64,000 bases of DNA from Rhodococcus tukisamuensis NBRC 100609 (GTDB lineage: Bacteria > Actinomycetota > Actinomycetes > Mycobacteriales > Mycobacteriaceae). Position 1 is the stretch's first letter; each line of letters begins with the position of its first letter. The notes under the pieces were generated by a model. That model did not search any database. It saw nothing but the letters and a program-made list of their open reading frames with translations, and was not told the DNA's origin. The stretch lies in assembly GCF_001894985.1 (NCBI RefSeq), contig NZ_BCXG01000013.1, positions 1 to 64,000 on the forward strand. The letters run 5' to 3'. Below, in pieces: positions 56,762 through 64,000 of the stretch. The position numbers and the translations under genes were made by a program.

Positions 56762-56835
56762 GCCCCCTGCCCCGCCGCGCCGGCCCGACGTTGGATGATT
56801 GGCGTCCGACCGCACACCTGCCAGGGGCTGAACAC

Positions 56836-58473
56836 ATGACGCAACCACCCGTTCCCGACGACCGGCATGCCGCCGCCAATGCCGTCCTCGGCACCACCGG
56901 GGTCAGCCGCACCCGCGTCGGTTCCGCCGACAGCGAGCGCGCCAGCCGCGCCTGGTGGGACGCGGACGCCGACGACTACCACCGCACCCACGGCGACTTC
57001 CTCGGCGTCGAGTCCGCGGGCGGCGAGTTCGTCTGGTGCCCGGAGGGCCTGCACGAGGGCGACGTGCACCTGCTCGGCGACGTCGCGGGCAAGGACGTGC
57101 TGGAGATCGGCTGCGGTTCTGCGCCCTGCGCGCGCTGGCTGGCCGGCCAGGGCGCCCGGGCGGTGGGCCTGGACCTGTCGAAGGGGATGCTCGCGCGCGG
57201 ACTCGACGCGATGGCCGCGGGCGGGCCGCGGGTGCCGCTGGTTCAGGCCGGCGCCGAGTCGCTGCCGTTCGCGGACGCGAGTTTCGACATCGCCTGCTCG
57301 GCCTTCGGCGGCGTCCCGTTCGTCGCCGACTCCGCGCTGGTGATGCGCGAGGTGGCCCGGGTGCTCCGGCCCGGCGGGCTCTGGGTGTTCTCCGTCAACC
57401 ACCCGATGCGCTGGATCTTCCCCGACGACCCCGGCCCCAAGGGGCTCACCGCGACGATTCCGTACTTCGACCGCACCCCCTACGTCGAGGTCGACGACGA
57501 CGGGGTCCCGACCTACGTCGAGCACCACCGGACGATCGGCGACCGGGTTCGCGAGATCGTCGCGGCGGGACTCGAGGTCCGCGACATCGTGGAACCGGAC
57601 TGGCCGGAGTGGCTGGACCGCGAGTGGGGGCAGTGGAGTCCGCTTCGCGGGCAACTGTTCCCGGGCACCGCGATCTTCGTCTGCCGCAAGCCCGACCGGC
57701 CCGCGGCACCGACGGGACGCTCAGAGGCGACGCTCGCGCCGGTAGAGCGAGCGCGCCCACGCGTACCCGGCGACGCCGATCGCCACGGTCCAGCCGACCG
57801 CCTGCGCAACCACCGCGCCCTCGAGCCCCGCGCCGCCGGCGAGCAGCCCGCGCACGGTCTCGATGATCGGCGTGAACGGCTGGTACTCCGCGAACCAGCG
57901 CACCGCCGTCGGCATGGTCTCGACCGGCACGAACCCGCTACCCAGGAATGGCAGCAGCAGGAGGATCATCGGGGTGTTGCTGGCGGTCTCGACGCTCCGA
58001 GCGTTCAGTCCCATGGCGACGCACAGCCAGCTGAGGGCGAGCCCCAGCAGCACGAACAGACCCAGCAGCGCGAGCCAGTCGAGCACGTCGGCGTCGGGAC
58101 GGTAGCCCATCGCGAGTGCCGCGCCGAGCACGAGGACGAGCGCTGCCAGCGACTGGAGCACCGTGCCGAGCACCTGCCCGGAGAGCACGGACCCCGGCGA
58201 GATCGCCATGGTCTTGAACCGCGCCATGATCCCGCTCGCGGCGTCCATGGCGGCACTGATGGCCACGGACTGTCCCGCGCCCACGATGGTGAGGACGAAC
58301 AGGGTGGGCGTGATGTAGTCCAGGTACGCCGCCCGCCCGTCGGCACCGGGGGCGACCCCGGGCATGACGCCCGCACCGAGGGCGCCGCCGAAGACGTACA
58401 CGAACAGCACGAGCATCACCAGCGGGCCTGCGACGAGGAACATGGTGAGCCCCGGGTAGCGCACCGCGCGTAA
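56836..58473 (+). CDS. Class I SAM-dependent methyltransferase with abnormal C-terminal read-through
   Basis: Residues about 20-285 are a normal methyltransferase: VLEIGCGSAPCARWLAGQGARAVGLDLSKGML (SAM motif I), ESLPFADASFDIACS, MREVARVLRPGGLWVFSVNHPM and the end FPGTAIFVCRKP. Similar actinobacterial proteins end there (about 280 aa). Here there is no stop near 57715; the frame continues another 255 codons to 58473 through the antisense strand of the ABC permease gene. The tail is arginine/histidine-rich and non-homologous, so either the gene lost its stop when the exporter cassette inserted, or a sequence error shifted the frame. Confidence 0.75.
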   Translation: MTQPPVPDDRHAAANAVLGTTGVSRTRVGSADSERASRAWWDADADDYHRTHGDFLGVESAGGEFVWCPEGLHEGDVHLLGDVAGKDVLEIGCGSAPCARWLAGQGARAVGLDLSKGMLARGLDAMAAGGPRVPLVQAGAESLPFADASFDIACSAFGGVPFVADSALVMREVARVLRPGGLWVFSVNHPMRWIFPDDPGPKGLTATIPYFDRTPYVEVDDDGVPTYVEHHRTIGDRVREIVAAGLEVRDIVEPDWPEWLDREWGQWSPLRGQLFPGTAIFVCRKPDRPAAPTGRSEATLAPVERARPRVPGDADRHGPADRLRNHRALEPRAAGEQPAHGLDDRRERLVLREPAHRRRHGLDRHEPATQEWQQQEDHRGVAGGLDAPSVQSHGDAQPAEGEPQQHEQTQQREPVEHVGVGTVAHRECRAEHEDERCQRLEHRAEHLPGEHGPRRDRHGLEPRHDPARGVHGGTDGHGLSRAHDGEDEQGGRDVVQVRRPPVGTGGDPGHDARTEGAAEDVHEQHEHHQRACDEEHGEPRVAHRA

Positions 58474-58560
58474 GAGGTTGCGGCGCAGCATGGTAACGAC
58501 GTCGGCGACCGGGCTGGGGCTCGGGGTGGCAGCGAGCGGGGTGGCGGCGAGGGTGGTCAT
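57721..58560 (-). CDS. ABC-2 type permease (DrrB-like)
   Basis: A 279-residue permease with six hydrophobic segments (TMFLVAGPLVMLVLFVYVFGG; YITPTLFVLTIVGAGQSVAIS; VLQSLAALVLVLGAALAMGYR; LLGLFVLLGLALSWLCVAMGL; TPMILLLLPFLGSGFVPVETMP; GWTVAIGVAGYAWARSLY) and the FTPIIETVRGLL segment of the DrrB group. The ATG at 58560 overlaps the ATPase gene by 4 bp (ATGA). Last gene of the HicB-like/DUF4097/DrrA/DrrB cassette. Convergent with, and overlapped by, the read-through methyltransferase frame. Confidence 0.88.
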   Translation of the reverse strand: MTTLAATPLAATPSPSPVADVVTMLRRNLLRAVRYPGLTMFLVAGPLVMLVLFVYVFGGALGAGVMPGVAPGADGRAAYLDYITPTLFVLTIVGAGQSVAISAAMDAASGIMARFKTMAISPGSVLSGQVLGTVLQSLAALVLVLGAALAMGYRPDADVLDWLALLGLFVLLGLALSWLCVAMGLNARSVETASNTPMILLLLPFLGSGFVPVETMPTAVRWFAEYQPFTPIIETVRGLLAGGAGLEGAVVAQAVGWTVAIGVAGYAWARSLYRRERRL

Positions 58561-59357
58561 CGGACGATCTCCTTGTCCTGCGTCGTGTCGGTCTCGGTCT
58601 CGGTTGGCGGCTCGGTCAGGGCGAGGAACACGTCGTCGAGTGAGCCGGTGTCGTGCGCGGCCTTGAGCTCGGCGGGTGTGCCCTCGGCGACGATGCGGCC
58701 GCCGTTCAGGACGGCGACCGAGTCGGCGAGCTTGTCTGCCTCCTCGAGGTACTGCGTGGTGAGCAGGATCGTGGTGCCCGCGGCGACGAGCGCCCGCACC
58801 TCGTCCCACAGGACACGACGGCTGCGCGGGTCGAGACCTGTCGTCGGCTCGTCGAGGAACACCACGGACGGTGCGCCGACGAGCGTCATCGCGAGGTCGA
58901 GCTTGCGCTTCATGCCGCCGGAGAAGGTCGCCACGGGCTTGCGCGCGGCGTCGGCGAGGCCGAAACGCTCGAGCAGTTCGGTGATCCGGCGGCGCCCCTC
59001 GGCGCGGCCGAGGTGATTTAGGTCGGCCATGAGCCGCAGGTTCTCGGTGGCGTTGAGCAGTTCGTCGACGGCGGTGATCTGGCCGGTCACGCCGATCGAT
59101 GCGCGGACCGCCTCGGGCTCGCGCGCCACGTCGTGGCCCGCGACGCGGACCGTGCCCGCGTCGGCGGCGAGCAGGGTGGACATGACGCCGACGGCAGTGG
59201 TCTTGCCTGCCCCGTTGGGGCCGAGCAGGGCGGTCACGGTCCCGGCCGGCACGACCAGGTCGACGCCGTCGAGCACGAGTTGTTCGCCTGCCTTCGACCG
59301 GTACGACTTGCGCAGGCCGGCGACCTCGATCGCGGGACCGCGGACGGTGGTGGTCAT
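58557..59357 (-). CDS. Daunorubicin-resistance-type ABC ATPase (DrrA-like)
   Basis: A 266-residue ATPase: Walker A GPNGAGKT at 46-53, FSGGMKRKLDLAMTLVG, Walker [17 protein letters not shown]. The long C-terminus (ELKAAHDTGSLDDVFLALTE) is DrrA-type. GGAG ribosome-binding site (AAGGAG) 6 bp before the ATG. Drives the DrrB-like permease that overlaps it. Drug efflux inferred from family. Confidence 0.9.
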   Translation of the reverse strand: MTTTVRGPAIEVAGLRKSYRSKAGEQLVLDGVDLVVPAGTVTALLGPNGAGKTTAVGVMSTLLAADAGTVRVAGHDVAREPEAVRASIGVTGQITAVDELLNATENLRLMADLNHLGRAEGRRRITELLERFGLADAARKPVATFSGGMKRKLDLAMTLVGAPSVVFLDEPTTGLDPRSRRVLWDEVRALVAAGTTILLTTQYLEEADKLADSVAVLNGGRIVAEGTPAELKAAHDTGSLDDVFLALTEPPTETETDTTQDKEIVR

Positions 59358-59393
59358 GGGTTCTCCTTCGATGGCGGGTTGTCAGGGCCTGGG

Positions 59394-60233
59394 TCAGGAG
59401 TGCGGACGTCGGACGACGATGTCGCCGTAGCTGGTGCCGGCGCGCACCTCGACGGTCCGGTCGCTCTCGTCGGGGCCGGCGGCGCCGCGCAGGAGGTTGC
59501 GGACCTTGCCGTGCTGCGCGGTGGCGTCGACCCAGGCGGCGGTGCCCTCCGGCACCCCGACCTCGATCGCGCCGGTCGAGCTCTCGAGCTGGACCCGGCC
59601 ACCGACGGCCTGCTCGACGCGGATGTTTCCGTGCGCGGTCCGGGCGGTGGTGTCACCGAGCGACCGGTCGATCGAGATGGGGCCGTGGGCGCCGTTCACG
59701 CGCAGGGTGCCGGTCGCCTCGCCGATCTCGGTGGAACCGTTCGTGTTCTTGATGGTGGCGTCTCCGTCGAGTTCGCGGATCCGCACGCCGCCGGCGGTGA
59801 CGACGATCTCGGTGGAGCCGAGGGCGCGTCCCACGACGACGGAGCCCGCGCTCGCGCGGAGGTCGAGCCGACCGGCCTCGTCGATCCGGATGTCGCCGGC
59901 GCGGCTCGTGAACGAGCAGGTGCCGAGCGCGCCCTGGACGAACAGGGGGCCCAGCGCGCTGCCCTGCAGGGCGGAACCGGCCGGAAGCTCGATCGTGAGC
60001 TCGACGGAGGACTTGGTGAGGTACTTCCACCTGGTGCTCGTCTGCACGGTCAGGGTGCCGTCGTGGAAGTCGACGCGCGTCTCCGCCGCGGCCTTGACGT
60101 CGCCGGACTTGTTCGGGTCGCCGGGGTGGACGGTGACCACGGTGTCGGCGCGATCGCTCGCGACGAGGTTGACGGCGCCGACGGCGATGTCGACGGAGAC
60201 CGTGATCGGTTCGGGGGTCGCGAAAGTGGGCAT
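59394..60233 (-). CDS. DUF4097-family beta-helical protein
   Basis: A 279-residue protein built of short repeated beta turns (GDIRIDEAGRLDLRASAGSVVVGRALGSTEIVVTAGGVRIREL... GRVQLESSTGAIEVGVPEG), the DUF4097 right-handed helix pattern. ATG 60233 with GGAGG 7 bp upstream. It lies between the RHH-type gene and the ABC exporter on one strand, a combination seen in other actinobacteria. It may be an adaptor or sensor for the exporter; function unknown. Confidence 0.85.
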   Translation of the reverse strand: MPTFATPEPITVSVDIAVGAVNLVASDRADTVVTVHPGDPNKSGDVKAAAETRVDFHDGTLTVQTSTRWKYLTKSSVELTIELPAGSALQGSALGPLFVQGALGTCSFTSRAGDIRIDEAGRLDLRASAGSVVVGRALGSTEIVVTAGGVRIRELDGDATIKNTNGSTEIGEATGTLRVNGAHGPISIDRSLGDTTARTAHGNIRVEQAVGGRVQLESSTGAIEVGVPEGTAAWVDATAQHGKVRNLLRGAAGPDESDRTVEVRAGTSYGDIVVRRPHS

Positions 60234-60301
60234 GGTGGGTCCTCCGGGTCTGGTGTCTGCCACTGCTTGCGGGGCGCGGGACTGCGGTTGGGCGGTGTGG
60301 G

Positions 60302-60814
60302 TCAACGCACCCAGCCGGTCAGCCGACCGGAGGTGCTGGAGTTGCGCGCTGCCGCGCGGGACGGTGCGGCGGGCGCGAGCGCGGCAGCGACCGCGCGCAC
60401 GAGCCACGTGTTGACGGACACGCCCTCACGAGCCGCCGCCGCCTCGGCCTGGGACTTGAGTTGGTCGGGGAGGCGGAGCGTGGTGCGGGACGTGCTGACG
60501 TCGTCGGGGTCGAGAACCGTGGGCCGGACCGGTTCTGCGGCCGCGGGCTCCGGGGCCTCGAACGCCGGGGCCGGGGCGGGGGTGACGACGAACTCCGGGT
60601 CGCGGCCCCGAAGGCGCACATCGACAGACCCCGGGGCGAGGTCGGCCGTGATCTCGTTCGCCGCGGTCGAGAGCGCCTCGAGCAGCACGAGACGGACGGC
60701 GGCGTCGAGCGGGGCCGTCATGCGGCTGGCGAGCTCACGTGCCTCCTCCCCGCCCGCGGCGGCTGCGGTTGCGAGCTGGTGCTGCAGCTCGTCGACGTAT
60801 CTTGTCAGATCCAT
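60302..60814 (-). CDS. HicB-like ribbon-helix-helix protein, regulator of the exporter cassette
   Basis: A 170-residue protein: an N-terminal helical region (MDLTRYVDELQHQLATAAAAGGEEARELASRM...) and a C-terminal ribbon-helix-helix (TTLRLPDQLKSQAEAAAAREGVSVNTWLVRAVAAAL). ATG at 60814. Annotated elsewhere as a HicB-family antitoxin, but no toxin gene is present; the four-gene cassette and repeated upstream boxes suggest it is the cassette's repressor. Confidence 0.78.
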   Translation of the reverse strand: MDLTRYVDELQHQLATAAAAGGEEARELASRMTAPLDAAVRLVLLEALSTAANEITADLAPGSVDVRLRGRDPEFVVTPAPAPAFEAPEPAAAEPVRPTVLDPDDVSTSRTTLRLPDQLKSQAEAAAAREGVSVNTWLVRAVAAALAPAAPSRAAARNSSTSGRLTGWVR

Positions 60815-60885
60815 GACACCACTATGACACCACTTGGACGCCATTGCAATAGGTACCACGTCATTACTGGTGTCAAAGTGGTGCC
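60813..60885. promoter_or_regulatory. Repeated operator boxes upstream of the RHH gene
   Basis: Two perfect tandem copies of ATGACACCACT (60813-60823, 60824-60834), overlapping the start codon, and inverted copies TGGTGTCA (60868-60875) and AGTGGTGCC (60877-60885). Direct and inverted spaced half-sites are typical of cooperative ribbon-helix-helix binding. Probably autoregulatory. Confidence 0.6.
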
Positions 60886-61111
60886 AACAAGATGCTATGC
60901 GGATGAAAGCGCAGGTCACAGCGGCCGACGGCGCGGGTGGGCGAACGCGAAGATGCGCCACGCTGCAGCGCTCCCGGGGAGATCCGGGGCATGACAACGT
61001 CGCCGGCGGCCACGACGACACCACCGGCAACCAGCTGTCGCGGGGCATGGCGTCGGTGGCGGCCACCGCCTTGGTTGACCTTCAGGTAGGTCGAAGCCCA
61101 ATGATGTCGGG

Positions 61112-62215
61112 GTGGCGGATTTCGGGTTGATGTCGATCGGGTCGTTCGCGAGTCGGAGCGGTCTGACGGCGAGCGCATTGCGTTTCTACGCTGATGCAAG
61201 ACTGCTACTACCTGCGGAGGTCGACCCGGATTCCGGATACCGGTTCTACGGGGAAGACCAGCTCGAGCGGGCCGTTCTGCTCCGACAACTGCGCGAGATC
61301 GGCATGCCGCTCGCAACGGCGAAATCCGTCCTCGATGCTGGACGCAACGAGGCAGTTCGCCTGGTCGACCAGCATGTCGACGCAGTGGTCAGCGGCGCCA
61401 CGGCCGCACGACAGCAGGCCGCCGTCATCAAGGCAGCGTTGGCCGCTGAGCCCGCAGTGGTGGTCGTTGCCCTGAGCGGGCCGGTGTTGGCGGCGGCGAT
61501 CGAGCAGGTTCTGACTGCCACCACTGACGAACCGGACATCGCCGTTCTCGGCGGTGTCCGATTCGAGTCCGATACCGGCGCGGTGACCGTGACCGCCACT
61601 GATCGCTACCGTCTGTCCACCCGCACCCTTGTGACCGCCGATCCGACTGCTGCGACGTGGGCGGCGACGGTGAACGGCGAAGATCTACGCAGTTGCCTCG
61701 GCGACCTGCGGCGCACGCCTCTGGCTCGGATCGAAGCGACCGAGCAGGGGATGTGGATACGGCTGCCGGACCGGGGTGACCGGCATTGCCGGCTACTGCC
61801 CGAGCCGTTTCCCGACTACCGGTCGATGCTCGACGCGCTACCAGCGGTGACGACCCGCGTCGAGGCCTCGAAGTCATCGCTCCTGCGGGCCCTCGAGGAG
61901 CGACCAGCTGACCGGGTCTCGATGCACGTCACCGAGGCTGGGGTCACGGTGCTGGACAACCGCGGCGGACCGGACACGGGCGTACACCTGCCGGCCCGCG
62001 TGAGCGGGCCCTCGATCGAGGCCTGGTTCGAGATGACCACGCTCTATCCCGCTATCAGCACCGCGATCGGCGCGGACGTGCTGCTCGACCTCAGGGGCCC
62101 CGCACAGCCCGCCACTGTCCGCTCGGCCGACCACGGCGATCTCACCACCCTTGCCATGCCCACCAAGCCCCATCCGAGAGACAACACCACAAACCCGAAG
62201 GGGAAGGACACATGA
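61112..62215 (+). CDS. MerR-family regulator fused to DNA sliding-clamp (beta) domains
   Basis: A 367-residue fusion. Residues about 7-75 are a MerR helix-turn-helix (IGSFASRSGLTASALRFYADARLLLPAEVDPDSGYRFYGEDQLERAVLLRQLREIGMPL). A coiled dimerisation helix follows to about 120. The rest matches DnaN domains 2 and 3: VRFESDTGAVTVTATDRYRLSTRTL (cf. clamp ATDRYRLA), then PFPDYRSML and QPATVRSADHGDLTTLAMPTK, the clamp C-terminus. Clamp domain 1 is replaced. A 19-bp-spaced promoter (TTGACC 61075-61080, AATGAT 61100-61105) precedes it, MerR-like, and would make the GTG at 61112 leaderless; ATG 61130 is the alternative. ATGA overlap with the next gene. Function unknown. Confidence 0.85.
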   Translation: MADFGLMSIGSFASRSGLTASALRFYADARLLLPAEVDPDSGYRFYGEDQLERAVLLRQLREIGMPLATAKSVLDAGRNEAVRLVDQHVDAVVSGATAARQQAAVIKAALAAEPAVVVVALSGPVLAAAIEQVLTATTDEPDIAVLGGVRFESDTGAVTVTATDRYRLSTRTLVTADPTAATWAATVNGEDLRSCLGDLRRTPLARIEATEQGMWIRLPDRGDRHCRLLPEPFPDYRSMLDALPAVTTRVEASKSSLLRALEERPADRVSMHVTEAGVTVLDNRGGPDTGVHLPARVSGPSIEAWFEMTTLYPAISTAIGADVLLDLRGPAQPATVRSADHGDLTTLAMPTKPHPRDNTTNPKGKDT

Positions 62216-62718
62216 CAGAACCCTCCAGTACGGACCCGATGATGGACGCGATCGGCATGGCCGTCACCGAGGGGCGCAGCGGAAACACGGTCAGGGCCCG
62301 CGGCCAACTCCTGGACCTGTGGAAGGTGATCGGAGTCAGCGGCGATCCCTTGCACCGCTGCACACTCGCGCATTACCTTGCCGACCTCTGCGGCGATCCG
62401 GCGCAGGCACTGGCCTGGGATGTGCGCGCACTCGATGCCGCCGACGCCGTCACCGAGCGGCGCGTCCAAGAACATCACGCGAGCCTGCACATCGCCGGCT
62501 TCTATCCCTCGCTCCACCTCAACCTCGCCGACAACTATCGCCGGCTGGGATCATTCGAAGCCGCCCGGGAACACATCGACGCCGCCCGGAAGCGCTCGTC
62601 TGCGCTGCCTCCCGATTCATATGGGGAACTCATTCGTGCGGCGATCGACGAGGTGACCACGGCCGTCGAGAATCAGGACACCGCGGTCCGGGCTTCGGCC
62701 CCAGGCGCGACCGCGTGA
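62212..62718 (+). CDS. TPR-like partner of the MerR-clamp protein
   Basis: A 168-residue helical protein with TPR-like repeats (LHRCTLAHYLADLCGDPAQALAWDVRALDAAD; PSLHLNLADNYRRLGSFEAAREHIDAARK). It overlaps the MerR-clamp gene by 4 bp, so both are probably translated together. The sequence suggests a protein-protein adaptor; no enzyme motif. Function unknown. Confidence 0.75.
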   Translation: MTEPSSTDPMMDAIGMAVTEGRSGNTVRARGQLLDLWKVIGVSGDPLHRCTLAHYLADLCGDPAQALAWDVRALDAADAVTERRVQEHHASLHIAGFYPSLHLNLADNYRRLGSFEAAREHIDAARKRSSALPPDSYGELIRAAIDEVTTAVENQDTAVRASAPGATA

Positions 62719-62790
62719 CCCACAAGAACGCGCCGCGCACCACGGAGGGCACCGAGGCCTCGTCGAGCGGTGCCGCACCACCTCACACAA

Positions 62791-62952
62791 CTAGCCGGAA
62801 CCGCGCGGCGGCCGGCCGGCCTCGTCCAACGCCCGGCGCAGCGCGTACTCCAGCTGCGCGTTGACGCTGCGCAGGTCGTCGGCGGCCCACTTCGCGATCG
62901 CGTCGTAGACGGCCGGGTCCAGCCGCAGCAGCACCTTCTTGCGTTCGGTCAT
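62791..62952 (-). CDS. Arc-like ribbon-helix-helix protein
   Basis: A 53-residue protein read directly from the minus strand: [53 protein letters not shown]-type, an Arc/CopG ribbon-helix-helix with the [11 protein letters not shown] strand and [11 protein letters not shown] helix. It starts 15 bp after the SPFH stop on the same strand. Too short for many gene callers. Likely a repressor of the SPFH gene, whose start has a TGATATC dyad. Confidence 0.75.
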   Translation of the reverse strand: MTERKKVLLRLDPAVYDAIAKWAADDLRSVNAQLEYALRRALDEAGRPPRGSG

Positions 62953-62967
62953 CGGAAGTCCGGCGGC

Positions 62968-63816
62968 TCAGGCGTACAGGGTGCCGGTGTTGACCACCGG
63001 CTGCGTCGCCTTGTCGCCACACAGCACCACCAGCAGGTTGGAGACCATCGCGGCCTTGCGTTCCTCGTCGAGTTCGACGACGCCCTGCTCGGCGAGCCGC
63101 TCCAGGGCCAGGCCGACCATGCCGACCGCGCCCTCGACGATCCTGGTGCGGGCGGCGACGACCTGCGCGGCCTGCTGACGGACCAGCATCGACTGGGCGA
63201 TCTCCGGCGCGTACGCCAGGTGCGTGATACGCGCCTCGACCACCTCGACGCCGGCCAGGTCGGTCCGCTCCCCCAGTTCGGCGGTCAGTTCGGCGGCCAC
63301 CTCGCTGCCGTCACGCAGGCTGGTGCGGCCCGCCTCGTGCGAGTCGTAGGGGTGGGTGGTCGCGAGGTGACGCACCGCCGCCTCGGACTGGATCGCGACG
63401 TACTCCTCGTAGTCGTCCACCGCGAACGACGCCTTGCCGCTGTCGACGACCTTGTAGACCACCACGGCCGCGATCTCCACCGGGTTGCCGTCCGCGTCGT
63501 TGACCTTCAGCTTCGCGGTCTCGAAGTTGCGCACCCGCAACGTGATCCGCCGCTTGGTGGTCAGCGGGAGCACCCACTGGAAGCCGTCCTGCGAGACCGA
63601 ACCGACGTAGCGGCCGAAGAACTGGATCACGCGGGCCTCGTTCGGGTTGATCACCGTGAACCCGGTCAGCCCGACGGCCACCAACACCGCCACAACCACG
63701 CCCACCGCGATGCCGCCGACACCGGCGGTCAGCGCGAGCGCCGCCCCCGCGAGTGCCGCCACGACCAGTCCGAGCAGCACCCCGAACCCGTTCAGCCGAA
63801 ACGCCCGTCGCTCCAT
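62968..63816 (-). CDS. SPFH/Band 7 membrane protein
   Basis: A 282-residue protein (from ATG 63816; a TTG nine codons earlier is open but unlikely). Two adjacent hydrophobic helices at about 9-52, then the SPFH domain ([80 protein letters not shown]...) and a C-terminal helical part. Likely a scaffold for membrane microdomains. GGGGGAG lies 3 bp before the ATG. Its downstream RHH gene probably regulates it. Confidence 0.88.
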   Translation of the reverse strand: MERRAFRLNGFGVLLGLVVAALAGAALALTAGVGGIAVGVVVAVLVAVGLTGFTVINPNEARVIQFFGRYVGSVSQDGFQWVLPLTTKRRITLRVRNFETAKLKVNDADGNPVEIAAVVVYKVVDSGKASFAVDDYEEYVAIQSEAAVRHLATTHPYDSHEAGRTSLRDGSEVAAELTAELGERTDLAGVEVVEARITHLAYAPEIAQSMLVRQQAAQVVAARTRIVEGAVGMVGLALERLAEQGVVELDEERKAAMVSNLLVVLCGDKATQPVVNTGTLYA

Positions 63817-63845
63817 TTGCTCCCCCAACCTCGTCGATTGCAAAG

Positions 63846-63864
63846 TGATATCACCACGATATCA
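63846..63864. promoter_or_regulatory. TGATATC dyad upstream of the SPFH gene
   Basis: TGATATC (63846-63852), ACCAC, GATATCA (63858-63864): a perfect inverted repeat with 7-bp arms and a 12-bp half-site step, suited to a ribbon-helix-helix repressor. It sits 29 bp upstream of the SPFH ATG. Confidence 0.55.
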
Positions 63865-63897
63865 GCAATGGAGGAGGTGCAGCAGCCCCGACGACCG

Positions 63898-64000
63898 TCA
63901 GAGCAGGTTCGACAGGAACAGCTTGGTCCGGTCGTGCTGCGGATTGGCCAGCAGTTCACGGGGATTGCCCGACTCGACGACCACCCCGCCGTCCATGAAC
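63898..64000 (-). CDS. Partial ABC transporter ATP-binding protein (C-terminus), 5' end beyond window
   Basis: The minus-strand frame reads FMDGGVVVESGNPRELLANPQHDRTKLFLSNLL-stop, the standard C-terminal end of polar amino-acid transporter ATPases (GlnQ-type). The stop is at 63898-63900. The rest of the gene lies outside the window. Confidence 0.85.
   Translation of the reverse strand, partial: FMDGGVVVESGNPRELLANPQHDRTKLFLSNLL

Overview
The window is very GC-rich and actinobacterial. Gene content and order match the Mycobacteriales block that Mycobacterium tuberculosis carries as Rv1630-Rv1689, here inverted and interrupted, which points to Rhodococcus or a close Nocardiaceae relative. I worked only from the sequence; orthology statements come from recalled families and synteny, not from searches.

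Left part (1-16.3 kb): tyrS and mpg; a drug-type ABC-2 exporter with its own TetR and a tandem operator; a Trm112-like protein; a giant hydrolase/acyl-CoA-synthetase fusion (Rv1683 type); then the complete arginine operon argCJBDFR followed by argGH. Its genes overlap by 4 bp from argC to argR, and an ArgR-type palindrome lies on the argC promoter. From 16.3 to 24.2 kb come a DUF420 membrane protein, a GAF-ANTAR regulator, two coupled STAS proteins, and a fatty-acid cluster (fadD, tetR, AidB-like acyl-CoA dehydrogenase).

Middle (24.4-36.5 kb): the translation block pheT-pheS, a TrmH-type methyltransferase, rplT-rpmI-infC (infC appears to start at ATC behind an upstream ORF and terminator-like hairpin), small conserved proteins, a 39-residue porin-like peptide and uvrA with a RecA-independent damage-type promoter.

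Accessory region (36.5-44.4 kb), inserted where M. tuberculosis has Rv1637c next to Rv1636: the metallo-beta-lactamase gene is followed by two small AT-richer cassettes (a PUA/EVE-like protein; an EcsC-like protein). Each cassette ends in another copy of the 3' end of the metallo-beta-lactamase gene, one decayed and one well kept. Then come a coiled-coil protein, an HDAC-like deacetylase, a serine-recombinase homologue without its catalytic serine, and helD.

Right part (44.5-64 kb): a universal stress protein, a hydrolase-ABC fusion exporter, uvrB (damage-type promoter, apparently leaderless), a DUF402 protein, coaE-GrpB, rpsA, a CD225 protein, a methyltransferase whose stop codon seems lost, a HicB-like/DUF4097/DrrA/DrrB cassette, a MerR regulator fused to sliding-clamp domains with a partner gene, and an SPFH/ribbon-helix-helix pair. 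A partial ABC ATPase gene runs off the right edge.
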